Position numbers and translations under genes: made by a program. DNA of 64,000 bases from Physcomitrium patens (taxonomy: Eukaryota > Streptophyta > Bryopsida > Funariales > Funariaceae): assembly GCF_000002425.4 (NCBI RefSeq), contig NC_037254.1, forward strand, positions 13,461,756 to 13,525,755, in the 5' to 3' direction. Shown one piece after another: positions 9,450 to 21,840 of the stretch. Within the stretch, counting starts at the first letter, position 1. Each line of letters starts with the position of its first letter. The notes under the pieces are model-generated. The model was not told where the DNA came from, did no database searches, and saw only the letters and a program-made list of their open reading frames with translations.

Positions 9450-10640
9450 GATTATATATTTAAAATGGTTATAATTGATTTTGTGTGTAATTTTTTATTT
9501 GATTTTTTATATAGCCTAATGTTCTTGACAATTCTTTAGAATGTGCTACAACTTCTATTTGAATGAGAATTTGTTATTATATACATTAGAAAATAATAAA
9601 ATTATAATTTGTATGAATATTCTTGCTTTGACAAATAGATGTTTAAAAATAAATAAATAGTAGTTCCACAAAGTAAATTTTTAATAGATTTGACTTATTA
9701 TGCTTGAGATGAATAACAAAGAGATTGGAGTTTAGTGATAAATTTTACTTGATTGATGAATTTTTATAACGAATATCAAATACCATTAAACTATTTTAAG
9801 ATATAAATTCGTTAATTCCATGGAAAGTAAAATTATATTTATAAAATTTGGGTGAATACATTGTTGTTGAAGAAACTCATATCATCACTATTACTATCAT
9901 TAATTAGTAATTTATTTATTTACAAAATTAAAGTAATTAAAAATTTAAAAAGAATAAAAATTTACATATTACTTATTTGAATAACAGGAGCTATAATATT
10001 TTTGGTCATTTTTATGACGGTTTTATAGTTATATATAACTAAGAAAATTTTGTTTCTTAAAAAAGTTAACTAAAAAAATATTGTCCTAAAACAATGTATA
10101 TTTTTTTCAAAAATTTGTAAAATAAAATTGTAAATAAAGTTGCTTAATTTTTTTTTAAAAAAAACCCACTGTATTATTTATTATTTACCAAAGCCTGATC
10201 TTATCAAATATGAAAGACATATATAAATACAAACATAGTTATGTCATCACTTGTGTGAAAATATCACAAACAAATCATTAAATTAAACAATGTATGCACT
10301 TAAACAATATATACAAACTTTAATATTCACTTAATATCATTTCACTGCAAGTCGAACTTAACACATGAGCAATAAATGAATAAAAAAACAGCAAATTGTG
10401 TGTCAAATCGAATTCCCAATTCATCACTTTCCATTCCACATAAACACAATCAATCTATACAATTACTTTATTCAAAACCAACACATCTCTTAAAAGACCA
10501 TTAGTAATTGCTATCATATTCGATGAAAAGAATATTAGCAGCTGCTATCACCATATTCAATAAAAAATACTAAAGAATAAAACTTAACAAATACTTAAAT
10601 AAACATAAAACACCACAAAAAGTTGAAATTACTTTAAAAG
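7689..10640. other. AT-rich spacer, no gene seen
   Basis: No gene or transposon is recognised. (AT)n tracts lie at about 7690-7720 and 9408-9442. An (A4-5C)n tract with poly-A lies at about 8255-8312; its complement gives the only longer frame (minus, 8166-8396), which is low-complexity and not called. Confidence 0.5.
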
Positions 10641-11265
10641 TTTGTTATAAAACAGGAAGCTGCTTAGCTTTTTTCTCCCCAGGAGATCGCCTTTTTCGTG
10701 GTCCCTCGGCGCCGACGATGTTGCTCCTCGTTGTTCCTCGAGGTCGAAGCTTTTTGCTGCGGCACGGGATCGTTTTCCTTCACAGCCATCGCCTCTTTGT
10801 TGGGCCCCTCGCAATCTGCTGTTCCTTCATCGGATTCCTCTTCGGCGAGTCTCGCACTGCGGATGCTCTCAGACCCCACATTCTGCAAATCTACCGCCAC
10901 CTCGCAAAAGTTGTTTTTTCATCTCGGATTTCATTCTCGCCGAGTGGAGATTGTATTTTCATATTCTTCGATTGGCTTGATTCCGGATCATTGTAGGTGT
11001 AATATTTCACACGCCGCTTCCCAGTGAGTTGTTTTTTCATGACCCTCCAGGTTCCCTACGGCAATTGATTCTTCTTTTAGTTTCTTTCGGTTTGCGGGGT
11101 TTAGGGTTTTGCAGTTACATGTGCGCTCCCTATGCTTCGGGGGGGTTTTTCGACGGAGAAAGAGCTGGTTGTCCTTTGCAGCTGTCGCGAAGAGGATTGT
11201 GTGGGCAATCACCTGGCGCGTGTATGTAGGTCGGATTCCAGTCAGGTGGTGTTAGCAGGGAGTAG
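10641..11265 (+). promoter_or_regulatory. GC-rich promoter and 5' leader of the WDR5 gene
   Basis: Composition changes sharply at about 10660 from AT-rich spacer to GC-rich DNA with many CpG steps (for example CGGCGCCGACG near 10708), continuing into the coding exon. This suggests an unmethylated promoter and 5' untranslated region. No clear TATA box was found. An upstream frame of 66 codons (11029-11229) ends 36 bases before the WDR5 start and could act as an upstream ORF if transcribed. TTTTGCAG at about 11108-11115 could be a splice acceptor of a leader intron; no donor was fixed. Confidence 0.45.
10664..10900 (-). CDS. Possible divergent ORF upstream of WDR5
   Basis: An ATG-to-stop frame of 78 codons runs away from WDR5. 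It starts MAVDLQNVGSESIRSARLAE, is acidic in the middle (EEESDEGTADCEGPNKEA) and ends in a basic tail (HRRRRGTTKKAISWG). Residue use looks like a disordered plant protein rather than random translation. A second frame ends PRKRRSPGEKKAKQLPVL; a one-base change would join the two, so a real C-terminus could lie in either. No family is recognised. It may be the first exon of a gene sharing a bidirectional promoter, or just antisense of a GC-rich leader. Confidence 0.25.
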   Translation of the reverse strand: MAVDLQNVGSESIRSARLAEEESDEGTADCEGPNKEAMAVKENDPVPQQKASTSRNNEEQHRRRRGTTKKAISWGEKS

Positions 11266-12689
<1,424 letters not shown>

Positions 12690-13560
12690 GAGGTTACATG
12701 TGCAATTATTGTATCATATCTGTCTCTTCACTAAACCTGGTTTCCTTCCTTTTGTAGAATCAAGATCAAGGAGAAGTTCAAATAGTAATTCATATTTGTT
12801 GCTCTTTCCAGCTGTGTGTGGGGAATTATCGGTATTATTTTTCAAGAAATTGTTCATTTTTATTTTCATTCTTTTCCCCTTTTTGGTCTAGCTTTGCGGA
12901 ATAGTAACCTTATGTTGGAATCTGATATGAATCCTTGGAGGTAATTGGTTTGTACCTAGTACACATGTTGTATGCATGACTGTATCAAGCAATGTATAAT
13001 CGAAGAGAGAAACAAGGATGGTACTTGTTAATAGTTCGATAAGCCAGGAACCATGATTTTAAGCTTATTTTCTGATTCTCAGCTTGGAGAAAAGCTAGAA
13101 TTGTTGCCAGAATCCATAGTCCCGTCGGAACAATATTGTCAAGGTTCTTTGGCTCTAGCTAAAAACAACTCTTTGTCCGTTGCAAAGGAGTACAGATTAT
13201 CTGACAAATCGTTACCTCGACCAGTCATAAAAGTTTGTTCCTTTTCCAGATGAATTTCCATAGGGATCGCAATGCAAGCTGAAGGGTTATTGCTGTAGTC
13301 TCAGATATACTTTGAAATCTTCGCCGCTGCTTCAAGCAGTATGAATGATCGACGGATTCTTAATTTCTAAAGTCCAACTTACAAAAGTTTTCTCTTGTAG
13401 CACTCCTTGGATGCAAAAACTTGAGACGAAATCCCGCCTTTCGTTTCCGTTTGTTTCAGGTTTTTTCCCTTCTATTTCTATCTCTTTCAGTGTGTCCATG
13501 ACCTCTTCAGGAACATTATTCTAATTTTTTGTGATGTGGTTTGCTGTCGGTGTATATTGC
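12690..13560 (+). other. Probable 3' untranslated region of WDR5
   Basis: The sequence after the stop keeps a more balanced composition than the flanks to about 13560. A 66-codon frame at 13053-13253 (containing EKLELLPESIVPSEQYCQGS) is seen, but no known domain. It could be 3' UTR or a small unrecognised exon. The exact poly(A) site is unknown. Confidence 0.35.
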
Positions 13561-14529
13561 TATGAGCAGCCATATATCATGAAAGGGGAACTTATAAAAT
13601 GGAAACATGTTTTTATCATATGGTTACTAAAATCAAAGATCACATCTATTTCAGATAATAGTGCGGTGTTCATGTTATATTAGAAGGAAAATAACTTGTT
13701 TTGTCTTTTTGACTTGTTAGTGAGAATTTAGTTCCAAATTAAGACCGAGAATATAACCTTTTTTTTACTGGGATTTTATTACTGCATTGAATGTGGTTTT
13801 GGTAACTTCTAATAAACCTTTTTGATGTGAATACTTTTTCGAAAACTTGCAAAAGATGTTATTTGTTAAATATGTGAAGAATAGTTATTCCAAGACATAA
13901 AAAGACATTGGAATTACTAAAACCTGTGAGTGAAGAAGGATGTGGATAACATGGATTGGGCGTCAATATCACCTTTATTCATCTACGTACATATACAGCA
14001 AAATAATTGCAGAGGATTCTAAAAGGGAAATCAACATCCAATCTTGTTTTACATTTTTTAATAAAATATATTTTCTATAATTATGGTTTATTTTGTACTT
14101 TTTATTTATTTTTTGCTTTTTCAACAAGGAAAAGTTAGTAACTTGTTTGCAACAACTAATGAATACATCTACATTCCTGTGTTGTAATTCTATTGCACAA
14201 TCATGAGAATATTGATCTAGGGTATGTAGATGTTCTACTTCCCAAATATGTTTGATAAAAACTTACATTCAACAATTGAGATTGTTAACAGTTTAGTAGA
14301 CAAATTGAATGTATTTCTTCAATTGTTTTGTTGCATGACATGAAAAATCCTTTGCTTTATACAAATACTAACAAACATCTTTAAATTGCCAAATATATAA
14401 AATACAATAGTAGCAATAAAATAAAAATACAATCCCTTCTCTTCCTCCAAAATCATAAGTCAAAAATACAAATAAAAATTTGGTGGTGATATACTTATAA
14501 ACACCAAAAATAATATGAATTAAAAAATC
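13561..14529. other. AT-rich spacer, no gene seen
   Basis: Nothing recognisable. Composition drifts back to AT-rich towards the transposon cluster. Confidence 0.4.
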
Positions 14530-14800
14530 ATGTTATTTTTGATGTTTGGTGATTTTACTAGACGTAGGAACAACTCCTGATGGTGTTTCAAATGTTTTAT
14601 TCGAAGGAAGTTATGAAGGCCTCAACAATGATCAAATAACTGGGTGGTCTTCCTGCCCTAGTATGGGACACTACCGATGGTTGAGAGGCCCTATCAATCA
14701 TCTTTGAAGAGAACAAAGATCAAAGTATGTGGTGAATATAATTCATCGCATTATAGATTTCTTCAACATATGATTACCGCTCCTTGTGGAACTCATCTCT

Positions 14801-14828
14801 AGAAGGAGGGGGGGGGGGAGAGGAGTAA
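14801..14828 (+). other. Polypurine tract of copy G
   Basis: AGAAGGAG, then a run of G, then AGAGGAG and TAA immediately precede the LTR start. The matching site in B (minus, 22402-22424) is AGAAAGAAGAGTAA and in A (minus, 16018-16040) AGAAGGGGGGATAA. This is the plus-strand priming site of reverse transcription. The G run is much longer than in the sister copies. Confidence 0.65.
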
Positions 14829-15165
14829 TGTCACTGACATACACATGTAAGCTAATAATTACATGTATAAATAGATAGAAGTAAGTAAAAGTAGGTAAAA
14901 GTAAGTTAATTCTATAGTATTTGATATGGAAGCTTTCTAGAAGCTTCATAGATGCTACTTTGACTTTATAGGTGTCTTTAATTAACTTTTTGGATTAGAA
15001 ATGTGGTCAACAAGTTGGCCATGTGCCACACATGTTGTTAGCTTGGAGACCAAGCTAATTATGTGGCCCACATGTAGTTAGATAGTATATATAGAAACAA
15101 AAGTGAAGCCTTCTTCACTCTTGTCAACTCCTTTCTTGCTTTCAGTCTAGTTTCAAGGAAAAACT
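14829..15165 (+). repeat. 3' LTR of copy G, internally deleted
   Basis: It aligns to the complement of the B LTRs from TGTCAC to about the GTTTCAAGG block. A stretch of over 100 bp is missing after GTGGCCCACATGTAG, and the final U5 part is lost. A perfect three-module heat-shock element, TTCTAGAAGCTTC, lies at 14935-14947 in U3, and a TATATATA box lies near 15088. Confidence 0.65.
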
Positions 15166-15477
15166 AGAGACCCTTAAAGAACAATCAAAGAATTAATCTA
15201 TCTAAGTAATAAGAAAATAAATAAAAGAATATAGAGAGGATATCAATATTATATAAAAGAGAGCTAAGCTTGATCTTAATCCATTCTTAGATTGACTGAT
15301 AGAGAAGATAAAATAAATCCCAATGTCTACTTATTTTTTTATTTTTATTTTTTTCTTCTTTTTCTTTTATTAATTATTCAATTAGTTTTAAAAAATATAT
15401 ATGTAAAAAAAAATTCAAGAAAGGGCCATGTCCTTTCTATAATAAAAAAAAGATTGTGATTTCATAAGCCTATCAGG
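15166..15477. other. AT-rich linker between copies G and A
   Basis: No gene is seen. It is T-rich (15335-15370) with no clear similarity to the known LTRs. Confidence 0.3.
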
Positions 15478-16017
15478 TGTTAAGGACAAGAATCTCAAAG
15501 AAAGAAAATCCTCAATACACTCTTATGTCACTGAAGAGAACTAGAAAGTCACTGAAAAGGTGATGTAATATTAAACTAGAATGGCTATTGCTAAAAATAA
15601 GAAGATTAGAAAGTCTTGAAATAAGACTAAGGACTAAAAAGACATTGAGAAGAGTGAAAAAGGCTTCACTCTTGCCTTCATATATACTCTTAACTAAGAG
15701 CTATGTGGCGATGTCTTACAAGACCTCCAAATCATGTTAACTTTGCAAGACACATATCTTAACTTACAAGCCAATTTTTTTATATATACGCCATATAATT
15801 AACTTTTTTTGTAAGCTATCAACACCTAGTTAACTTATTGACCAAGTTTCTAACATACCAATCAACTACAAACACATGTAAAGTCAAGGAGGGTCTATGA
15901 AGCTTCTATAAAGCTTCTCTAAAAGGTCTTATGAAATTAACGTACTTTCATCTATTTTTATCTATTTTTACCTAATCATATAGGTATTTATTAGAATACT
16001 TATTGATGTCCGTAACA
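15478..16017 (-). repeat. 3' LTR of copy A
   Basis: 540 bp, starting TGTTAAGGAC and ending GTCCGTAACA on the plus strand. The polypurine tract AGAAGGGGGGATAA abuts it on the minus strand. It carries the ATATATACTC (TATA) block at about 15691 and diverged heat-shock-like triplets GAAGCTTCTATAAAGCTTC near 15899-15917. Confidence 0.8.
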
Positions 16018-16059
16018 TTATCCCCCCTTCTAGAGACAAGTTTCACAAGGAGCAGTCTT

Positions 16060-16310
16060 CATATGTTGAGAAAATCTAAGATGCGGCAAATTGTATTTGC
16101 CACATACTCCGATCTTTGTTCTCTTTGAAGATGGTTGATAGGCCCTCTCAGCCATCAATAGTATCCCATACCAAGACAAGAAGATCACCTTGTTATTTGG
16201 TTGTTGTTGAAGCCTTCATAACTTTTTTAAAATAAAACATTTGAAATACTATTAGGAATTTTTCCTTTCTCTAATAAAATCACAAAACATTGAGAGTCTC
16301 TTCGAAGGTC
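16060..16310 (-). pseudogene. Post-pol conserved frame, copy A
   Basis: The minus strand keeps the frame shared with B, C and G: CFVILLEKGKIPNSISNVLF, then a stop, KSYEGFNNNQIT, further stops, and GPINHLQREQRSEYVANTI ending DFLNI. At least three in-frame stops break it. Function is unknown; see the finding on this frame. Confidence 0.45.
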
Positions 16311-16363
16311 GTGATATCAAATACGTTGTATCTTGCCATCTATTTGAGGAAGGACATGTCATT

Positions 16364-16489
16364 CTTGAAGATCTTCATCTTGATTTCATTATCTTGAAGA
16401 TCTTCATCTTGATTTCATTATCTTGAAGATCTTCATCTTGATTTCATTATCTTGAAGATCTTCATCTTGATTTCATTATCTTGAAGATT
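16364..16489. repeat. 29-bp tandem repeat, about 4.3 copies
   Basis: The unit CTTGAAGATCTTCATCTTGA plus TTTCATTAT repeats four times identically from 16364 and then begins again. B and C have a single copy of the matching sequence, so the expansion is recent relative to the insertion and probably arose by replication slippage. Confidence 0.85.
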
Positions 16490-16679
16490 GTGACAATTGC
16501 AATGTCTTGTCTAGTAAGTTTGCAAATGAAAGCTCTTAAGTTGAATCTACTAGTTGTTGATTTTCTATCTTTATAGCGTGACAAATACATAAAAGCTACA
16601 AAGAAAGATAGAAGGTAGAATGTTATTTTCTTTTGAACTTGTTTCTTTTATAAGAAAGATTTGTTATTCTTCATATTGA

Positions 16680-18000
16680 TTTTGATGGATGTCATTGATG
16701 AAAGGCTTAAACTCTTTTTGCTGCATTTACAAGATTCTTTGGTGGCTCCCATGTGCATTCACTAATATCATATCTATGCCAATAAACAAGATATTCTAAC
16801 TTATTTCAGCATTGCCTTGAATCTAAGACTTCTTCTACCACGAATTCTTGATTATTATCCACTTTTATAGGAAAAAGTAGCATTTTTCTTCTTCTCAGGA
16901 TATTCATTTTCTTATACGGCTTAAGAAGGGACACATGAAATACAAGGTGGATTTTTATAGACTCCAATAGATGTAATTGATAAGCAATAAGATTGATTTG
17001 TTCACAAATAGGAAAAGGTCTCAATGTATGATAGTCCAATTTATTACAAAGACAAGTAGTCTTAATATTGTGACAAAGTAACCATATCTTATTACTTATA
17101 TTCAATTGTGGTTGCTCCTTGTGATAGGTATCTTTATTAATCTTTTGTTGTTCTTGAGCTTCTTTTAATTGTATCTTCATTGTTGCATGTAGCTCTGACA
17201 AATGATTTGCTAAATCTTCCACCACAAGATTATCAACTTTTAAAAAATCAAAAGTATTAAGTCATGGATAATAAACATAATTAGAAAAGAAAGGTGCTTG
17301 TTAATTAGAAGAATGTATCGAATTATTATATGCAAACTCTGCCAATGGCAAAAAAGTTGTCCAATCATTTTGATTATAATTGGTGGTATGCCTCAAATAC
17401 TGCTCTAAAACTTGATTCACCCATTTTCTTTGTCTATTAGTTTGAAGATGAAAAGCCGAAGAAAGTTTTATTTCTATCTTTAGAATCTTAAATAGAATTT
17501 TTTAAAATCTTGATACAAATTGAGTCTCCCTATCTAATATGATATCCTTTAGTAATCGATGATAGCAATAGATATTGTCAATAAAAAGCTTAGTTGTTTC
17601 TTCACCTGAAATAGATTTTGTACATAGTACAAAATATGCCATTTTGGTGAATCAATCTATAATTATGAATATTGAGTCATATGAACTTGAATTTGGAAGA
17701 TCTATAATAAAATCCATAGAAATAGAAGACCATAGTTGTTTAAGTATAGGTAATGGTTGGAGAAGTCTATAGGATTGATGACGAGGAGTTTTTGATCTTA
17801 AACAAATCTCACATGACTAGACAAAGTCTTTTATCACCTTTCACATTTGCGGCCACAAAAAATCTCTAGATATAAGTTCTAAAGTCTTGTTGTATCAAAA
17901 ATGTCATACTACTAGAAAGTCATGACCTACTTGAAGAATACGTAAATGTGCTTTTTTTTTCTAGAATATATAGCCATCCTTCAAAATAGATTAGGTTGTT
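16680..18000 (-). pseudogene. Integrase and chromodomain relic, copy A
   Basis: The best open part (16806-17225) gives HLSELHATMKIQLKEAQEQQ, KIWLLCHNIKTT and VFHVSLLKPYKKMNI, then the start of a chromodomain, FVVEEVLDSRQ, followed by a stop. The chromodomain continues after the stop (KLEYLVYWHRYDISE) to about 16690. Upstream, the catalytic core is recognisable but frameshifted to about 18000. Chromodomains steer integration to particular chromatin. Not functional. Confidence 0.7.
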
Positions 18001-18900
18001 CTTGAATTAAAACTTTGAAACATCATGAGATTTAGAAGAAAGATTCTTGATATCATAAATAAGAAGATCAAAGGACATACTTGATTGAATTTGTTTGACA
18101 AAGGTCAAATCAATAGTCAATGTTGATTTTATTACTTAAAAATGAAAATACTTTAGCTTCAAGAAGATTATTCTTTGTTGATCAAAATATACGTCTCTTT
18201 CTTTTGGTGTAAGATAAGAGCAGCTAGAAAGAACATCTAATAAACTTTGTTATTTTTCAAGTCAATATGTAATCTTGAAATCAAATCTTAATAATGACAT
18301 ACTCCAACAAGCTTGGCAACAATTCAAAATATGTACTGATATGAAATACTCAAGATTTTTGTGATTTATATATACTGAGACTGGACTTAAAGCACCTTAT
18401 ATGTAATGATGCCATTCTTGAAACAAATCCACAATTGTAAGAAATTCTTTGCCATGGATTTTATAATTAATCTTGGTCGCTGAAAATTCCTTCAAATAAA
18501 AAGCTACTAGATGGAATTTGTCATCAGTTCCCATTTGTGACAATAGTGCACTCAAAGCAAAGTCTGATGCATCTGTTTCTATAAAGAATTCTTTAGAAAA
18601 GTCAATACAATATAAAGTTGGTGCAGAAGCGGATTCTTTTTTTAAAGCAACAAACGATGCTTTGGCTTCTTTATTTTACTTAAGTTTGTCTTTACAAGTC
18701 AAACATGTAAGTAGAGCTACAATTCAAATTTTTTTTTGATAATGATTCAATAATAATTAGCAAAGCTCAAAAAACATTGCACATCTCTTACTATTCTTGA
18801 GAACTTCCAAATTATGATAGTTTGGACCTTCTTTAGATCTATTATAAGGTCTTCATTGGAAATGATGTATCTCAAAAAGTCAACTTGAATAGTTTGGAAT
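18001..18900 (-). pseudogene. RNase H region relic, copy A
   Basis: Similarity to the RNase H segment of copy B (24703-24930) lies around 18400-18700 on the minus strand, including a PLxFFIETDAS-like block. It is broken by stops and frameshifts. Boundaries are approximate. Confidence 0.5.
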
Positions 18901-18926
18901 AGACACTTTTTTATCTTTACATATAA

Positions 18927-19433
18927 TCATGCATCTCTTAATTTTTGTAATACACTAAAAACATGAATTTCATATTTTTCTGTATTCTTAGAATAGATTA
19001 AAATATCATCTAAATAATAGACAATAAAATCATCAAGAAACTCACAAAAGACATCATTCATTAAATGTTGAAAATTAGTTGGTGCATTTTTAAGTCCAAA
19101 AAGCATGATATTATATTCAAAATATCTATATCTAGTTTGAAAAGCAGTCTTGTATTCATCTCTTTTTGTGATGCAGACCAAATTATATGCTCTTTGTAGA
19201 TCTATTTTTATATAGATCTTTACTTGATTTAGTTGATCAAGAAGTCTTAAAATCAAAGATAGAAGATATCTATTCTTGATGGTGATCTTTTTAAATCTTT
19301 GATAATCTACACACATTTGTAGAGATTCATCTTTTTTCTTGAGAAATAAGATAGGAGCACTAGCTGGAGATTTAGAATGGCATATAAAGTTTTTGGCTAA
19401 GTTTTCATCAATATATTCTTTGAGTGTAGCCAA
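18927..19433 (-). pseudogene. Reverse transcriptase fragment, copy A
   Basis: An uninterrupted 168-codon piece spans RT motifs: [72 protein letters not shown] and the catalytic VYYLDDILIYSKN. The YLDD box keeps both aspartates. Flanking parts are out of frame, so no full polymerase is made. This is the best preserved RT of the family in the window. Confidence 0.8.
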
Positions 19434-19772
19434 CTCATATTGTAATAGGCTATAGATTGGTCCAAATGGTGGTTTAGTTCCTTCTTAAAGATCAATGATA
19501 CAATCATAAGGATGATGTTCTAGAAGAATATCTACATTCTTTGTTTTAAAAACATCCTAGAAATCTTGATACTCGTTAAGAATACTACTTGATATCTTTT
19601 TACCATTAGTAATAGGCATGGCATATATAGCAAAAGATCGCCCTTCATTTGCACCATACATAAAAGCTCTTGCATCTATCAATAAGAGTTTGGATATATT
19701 AGACTTATGGATTTCTACTTGCATAGTAAGACCTTGAGCTAAACTATGGAAAAAATCAAGATTATGAAAAAT

Positions 19773-20132
19773 TTAGTCTATTTGAACGTTATAGCTTTCT
19801 AACCACAATAATCCTAAAATAATTAGATTAAAAGGAGTTTTAATTATATTAAATATTAATAAACTATTGTGACCACTAATTGTTACTTCTATAGGAATAG
19901 TTTTATATGTAACATTCTCAAAAGATAATGAACATCTATCTATTATTTCTATATGTACAAGTTTGATTTTCTTAATTAAGGATATATCTTGTTTTTTTGA
20001 TAAAGTCTTCATCTGTAAAAAAAAAACAAAGGGTCTTGAATCCAACAAGGCTAAGACTTTGTAATTTTTAGCCATACAGTCTCTATAGTAGCTAGAGTAA
20101 CTTGTTTTCCAACACATTGTCTTCTTTGTCAA
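19773..20132 (-). pseudogene. Aspartic protease fragment, copy A
   Basis: ALLDSRPFVFFLQ replaces the expected LLDSGA active site (Gly to Arg, Ala to Pro), so catalysis should be lost. It is followed by VHIEIIDRCSLSFENVTYKT, VTISGHNSLLIFNIIKTPFN and ILGLLWLESYNVQID, the usual family core. Confidence 0.7.
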
Positions 20133-21120
20133 TCATGCTTCTCTTTTTGTAATTGCATTGTTTCTTTGAACCATATTGAGCAATATGTTTTGCTTCTCCA
20201 TAATATAAGCATAGGCCTTCTTGATGTTGTCGACTCTTTTCTTGCTCTATGAGAGATTTAAAACATATCGTATCAATTTGCATTGCTTCTAGCTTCAATA
20301 AATAAGTTTCTGAAAACTTAGAAGTTGTCGTTATTATTTGATTTATTCCTCTTGAGCCATATCTTTTTTCTTGATGTCTTTCAAATAATTGATTGTTACA
20401 TATAATGGCTTAAGCAATAAATTGTTCCAAAAATTCTATCTTTGGCATTGTTAATAATAAGTCTTTGATATCATCCTTCAATCCATATTGAAATTGATTG
20501 ATAAGGGCTTTGTCATTCCAGTCCATGTCGCAAGCAAGGTTTTGGAATTTAGTAGCATATATGGTGGCTTATCGTGATCCTTCCCGTAAAGATAAAAGCT
20601 TGGTCTTTGCTACTCTTTCTCAATCACTTTTTCCTAATGTGGCCATAAACACTTGCAAGAATGAATTCAAATCATAAAGGAATTACAAATCTTTTTCCAT
20701 TAAAGGTGAAAACCAAAAGAAAGAACTTCCTAATAAAAGTGCACCTATGAATCCGACAAAGGTAAATCCATTGAGATATTGGAAATAATGCAACCTTAGA
20801 TAGAGCTTGACTTGTTGCAAAAATCCTTGAAATTTTGATCTTGTTCCATCAAACTTTTTATGCATACTAATTCTTGTTTCCATCATACTTGTAGAAGCAA
20901 AATTCCGTAGATTTGGTTGTGAGGTCGATCTACTTGTTTCTTTCAAGTGCACAACTTCTTGCCTCAAATTTTGAACTTCTTCTATAAGGATAGGTATAGT
21001 ACTTCTATAATTCACATTAGAAATACTTGAAATTTTCTCTTAGAGTATTGACAAGTTCATGAAGATCTTCAATAGTTATAAATTTATTTTTATTTCTGCT
21101 AAAAGTAGCATTAATAAACT
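20092..21120 (-). pseudogene. Gag with degenerate zinc knuckle, copy A
   Basis: Two pieces remain. At 20683-21015: EEVQNLRQEVVHLKETSRST and KKFDGTRSKFQGFLQQVKLY, a capsid-type segment. At 20092-20298: CLYYGEAKHIAQYGSK, a CCHC knuckle in which the second and last Cys are Tyr (TGT or TGC to TAT or TAC, G-to-A on this strand). The N-terminus lies near 21100. Confidence 0.65.
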
Positions 21121-21201
21121 TTCCTTCCACAAAAAACTTTAATAAATTCAAAAAATTAAATTAGAGGAAGATAATCCACAATTTCTTATAAATTTTTTGA
21201 C

Positions 21202-21326
21202 AAAGAGGAATAATCCATTCTCTTTAAAGAAAATATCAGTGTTAAAAAATAAGTTTTTTTGTTTAAAGGTGGATATTCTACAATCTTTAAAATACAAAAA
21301 TAAAAGTAGAATAATCCACTCACTTT
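21202..21326 (-). other. Leader stem-loops, copy A
   Basis: Hairpins at 21202-21225 (AAAGAG/CTCTTT), 21262-21291 (TTTAAAG/CTTTAAA) and 21303-21326 (AAAGT/ACTTT) enclose loops that on the plus strand read like AATAATCCA, the complement of the GGATTA core in F. Stem sequences differ from those in F but remain complementary. Confidence 0.5.
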
Positions 21327-21356
21327 CAAAATAAGACAGAACTAATATGTTAGCAT

Positions 21357-21525
21357 TTTAACCTACCAATCAACTACAAATACATATAAAGTTAAGCAGC
21401 ATCTATAAAGCTTCTATAAAGCTTCTCTAAAAGGTCTTATGAAATTAACCTAATTTTATCTAGTTTTATCTAATACTAACTAATCATATTGGTATTTACT
21501 AAAATACCTATATATGTCCATGACA
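21357..21525 (-). repeat. 5' LTR remnant of copy A
   Basis: About 169 bp align to 15850-16017, from ACCAATCAACTACAAA to GTCCATGACA. The remaining roughly 370 bp (R, U5 and the TATA region) are missing, so this LTR could not start a normal transcript. Confidence 0.7.
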
Positions 21526-21840
21526 ATAGCCCACTCACTCTCCTTTTATTATTCTTCTTCTATTCTTTTTTTTTCTAAATCATGCCATATTTGCTTCAAT
21601 GGTTAGAGATTTCTTCCTCATTTGAAGATAGTAATGCATTGGACCTCCATCAAATTAAAACTTTTACCTTCAAGATCCATCTTTAATTAATAATAAAAAT
21701 ATAAAAAAAAAGAATAAAAAGAAGATAATTGAAGTATTAAAAGAACAAAAGAATTAAAAAATTAATATTCAAATAAAGATATATAAATAGAAATAAAAAA
21801 AAAATATAATATGTAGGTTGGTGGAGCCTTTTTGTGAAAT
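21526..21840. other. AT-rich linker between copies A and B
   Basis: No gene is seen. It is T-rich, then A-rich. GAAAT at 21836-21840 is the left target-site duplicate of copy B. Confidence 0.4.

Larger units (their letters stand above)
14530..15165 (+). mobile_element. Ty3/Gypsy copy G, 3' end only
   Basis: This is the plus-strand end of the same family as A, B, C and E. 14545-14773 matches the reverse complement of 22430-22690 in B and carries the same post-pol reading frame, including FEGSYEGLNNDQITGWSS and the terminal DFFNI before a stop, with one internal TGA. A polypurine tract (14801-14828) leads into the 3' LTR starting TGTCACTGACAT at 14829. LTR homology lacks an internal block and fades after about 15165. 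The 5' part of the element is absent. Confidence 0.75.
15478..21525 (-). mobile_element. Chromodomain Ty3/Gypsy copy A, decayed
   Basis: It has the family order on the minus strand: 5' LTR remnant (right), stem-loop leader, Gag with zinc knuckle, protease, reverse transcriptase, RNase H, integrase, chromodomain, post-pol frame, polypurine tract and 3' LTR (15478-16017). Frameshifts and stops break every domain. Span is 6.05 kb; adding the roughly 370 bp lost from its 5' LTR gives the 6.4 kb of B. The flanking pentamers (TCAGG and ATAGC) do not match, so no target duplication is visible. Confidence 0.85.

Noticed and set aside
10698..11027. 109-codon and overlapping 92-codon plus-strand ORFs upstream of WDR5
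   Set aside because: Overlapping long frames are expected in GC-rich leader DNA; residue use (Ser, Cys, Phe runs) is that of antisense translation.
16364..16489. Regular 29-bp repeats as a CRISPR array
   Set aside because: Units are directly adjacent with no spacers, and the host is a plant genome.
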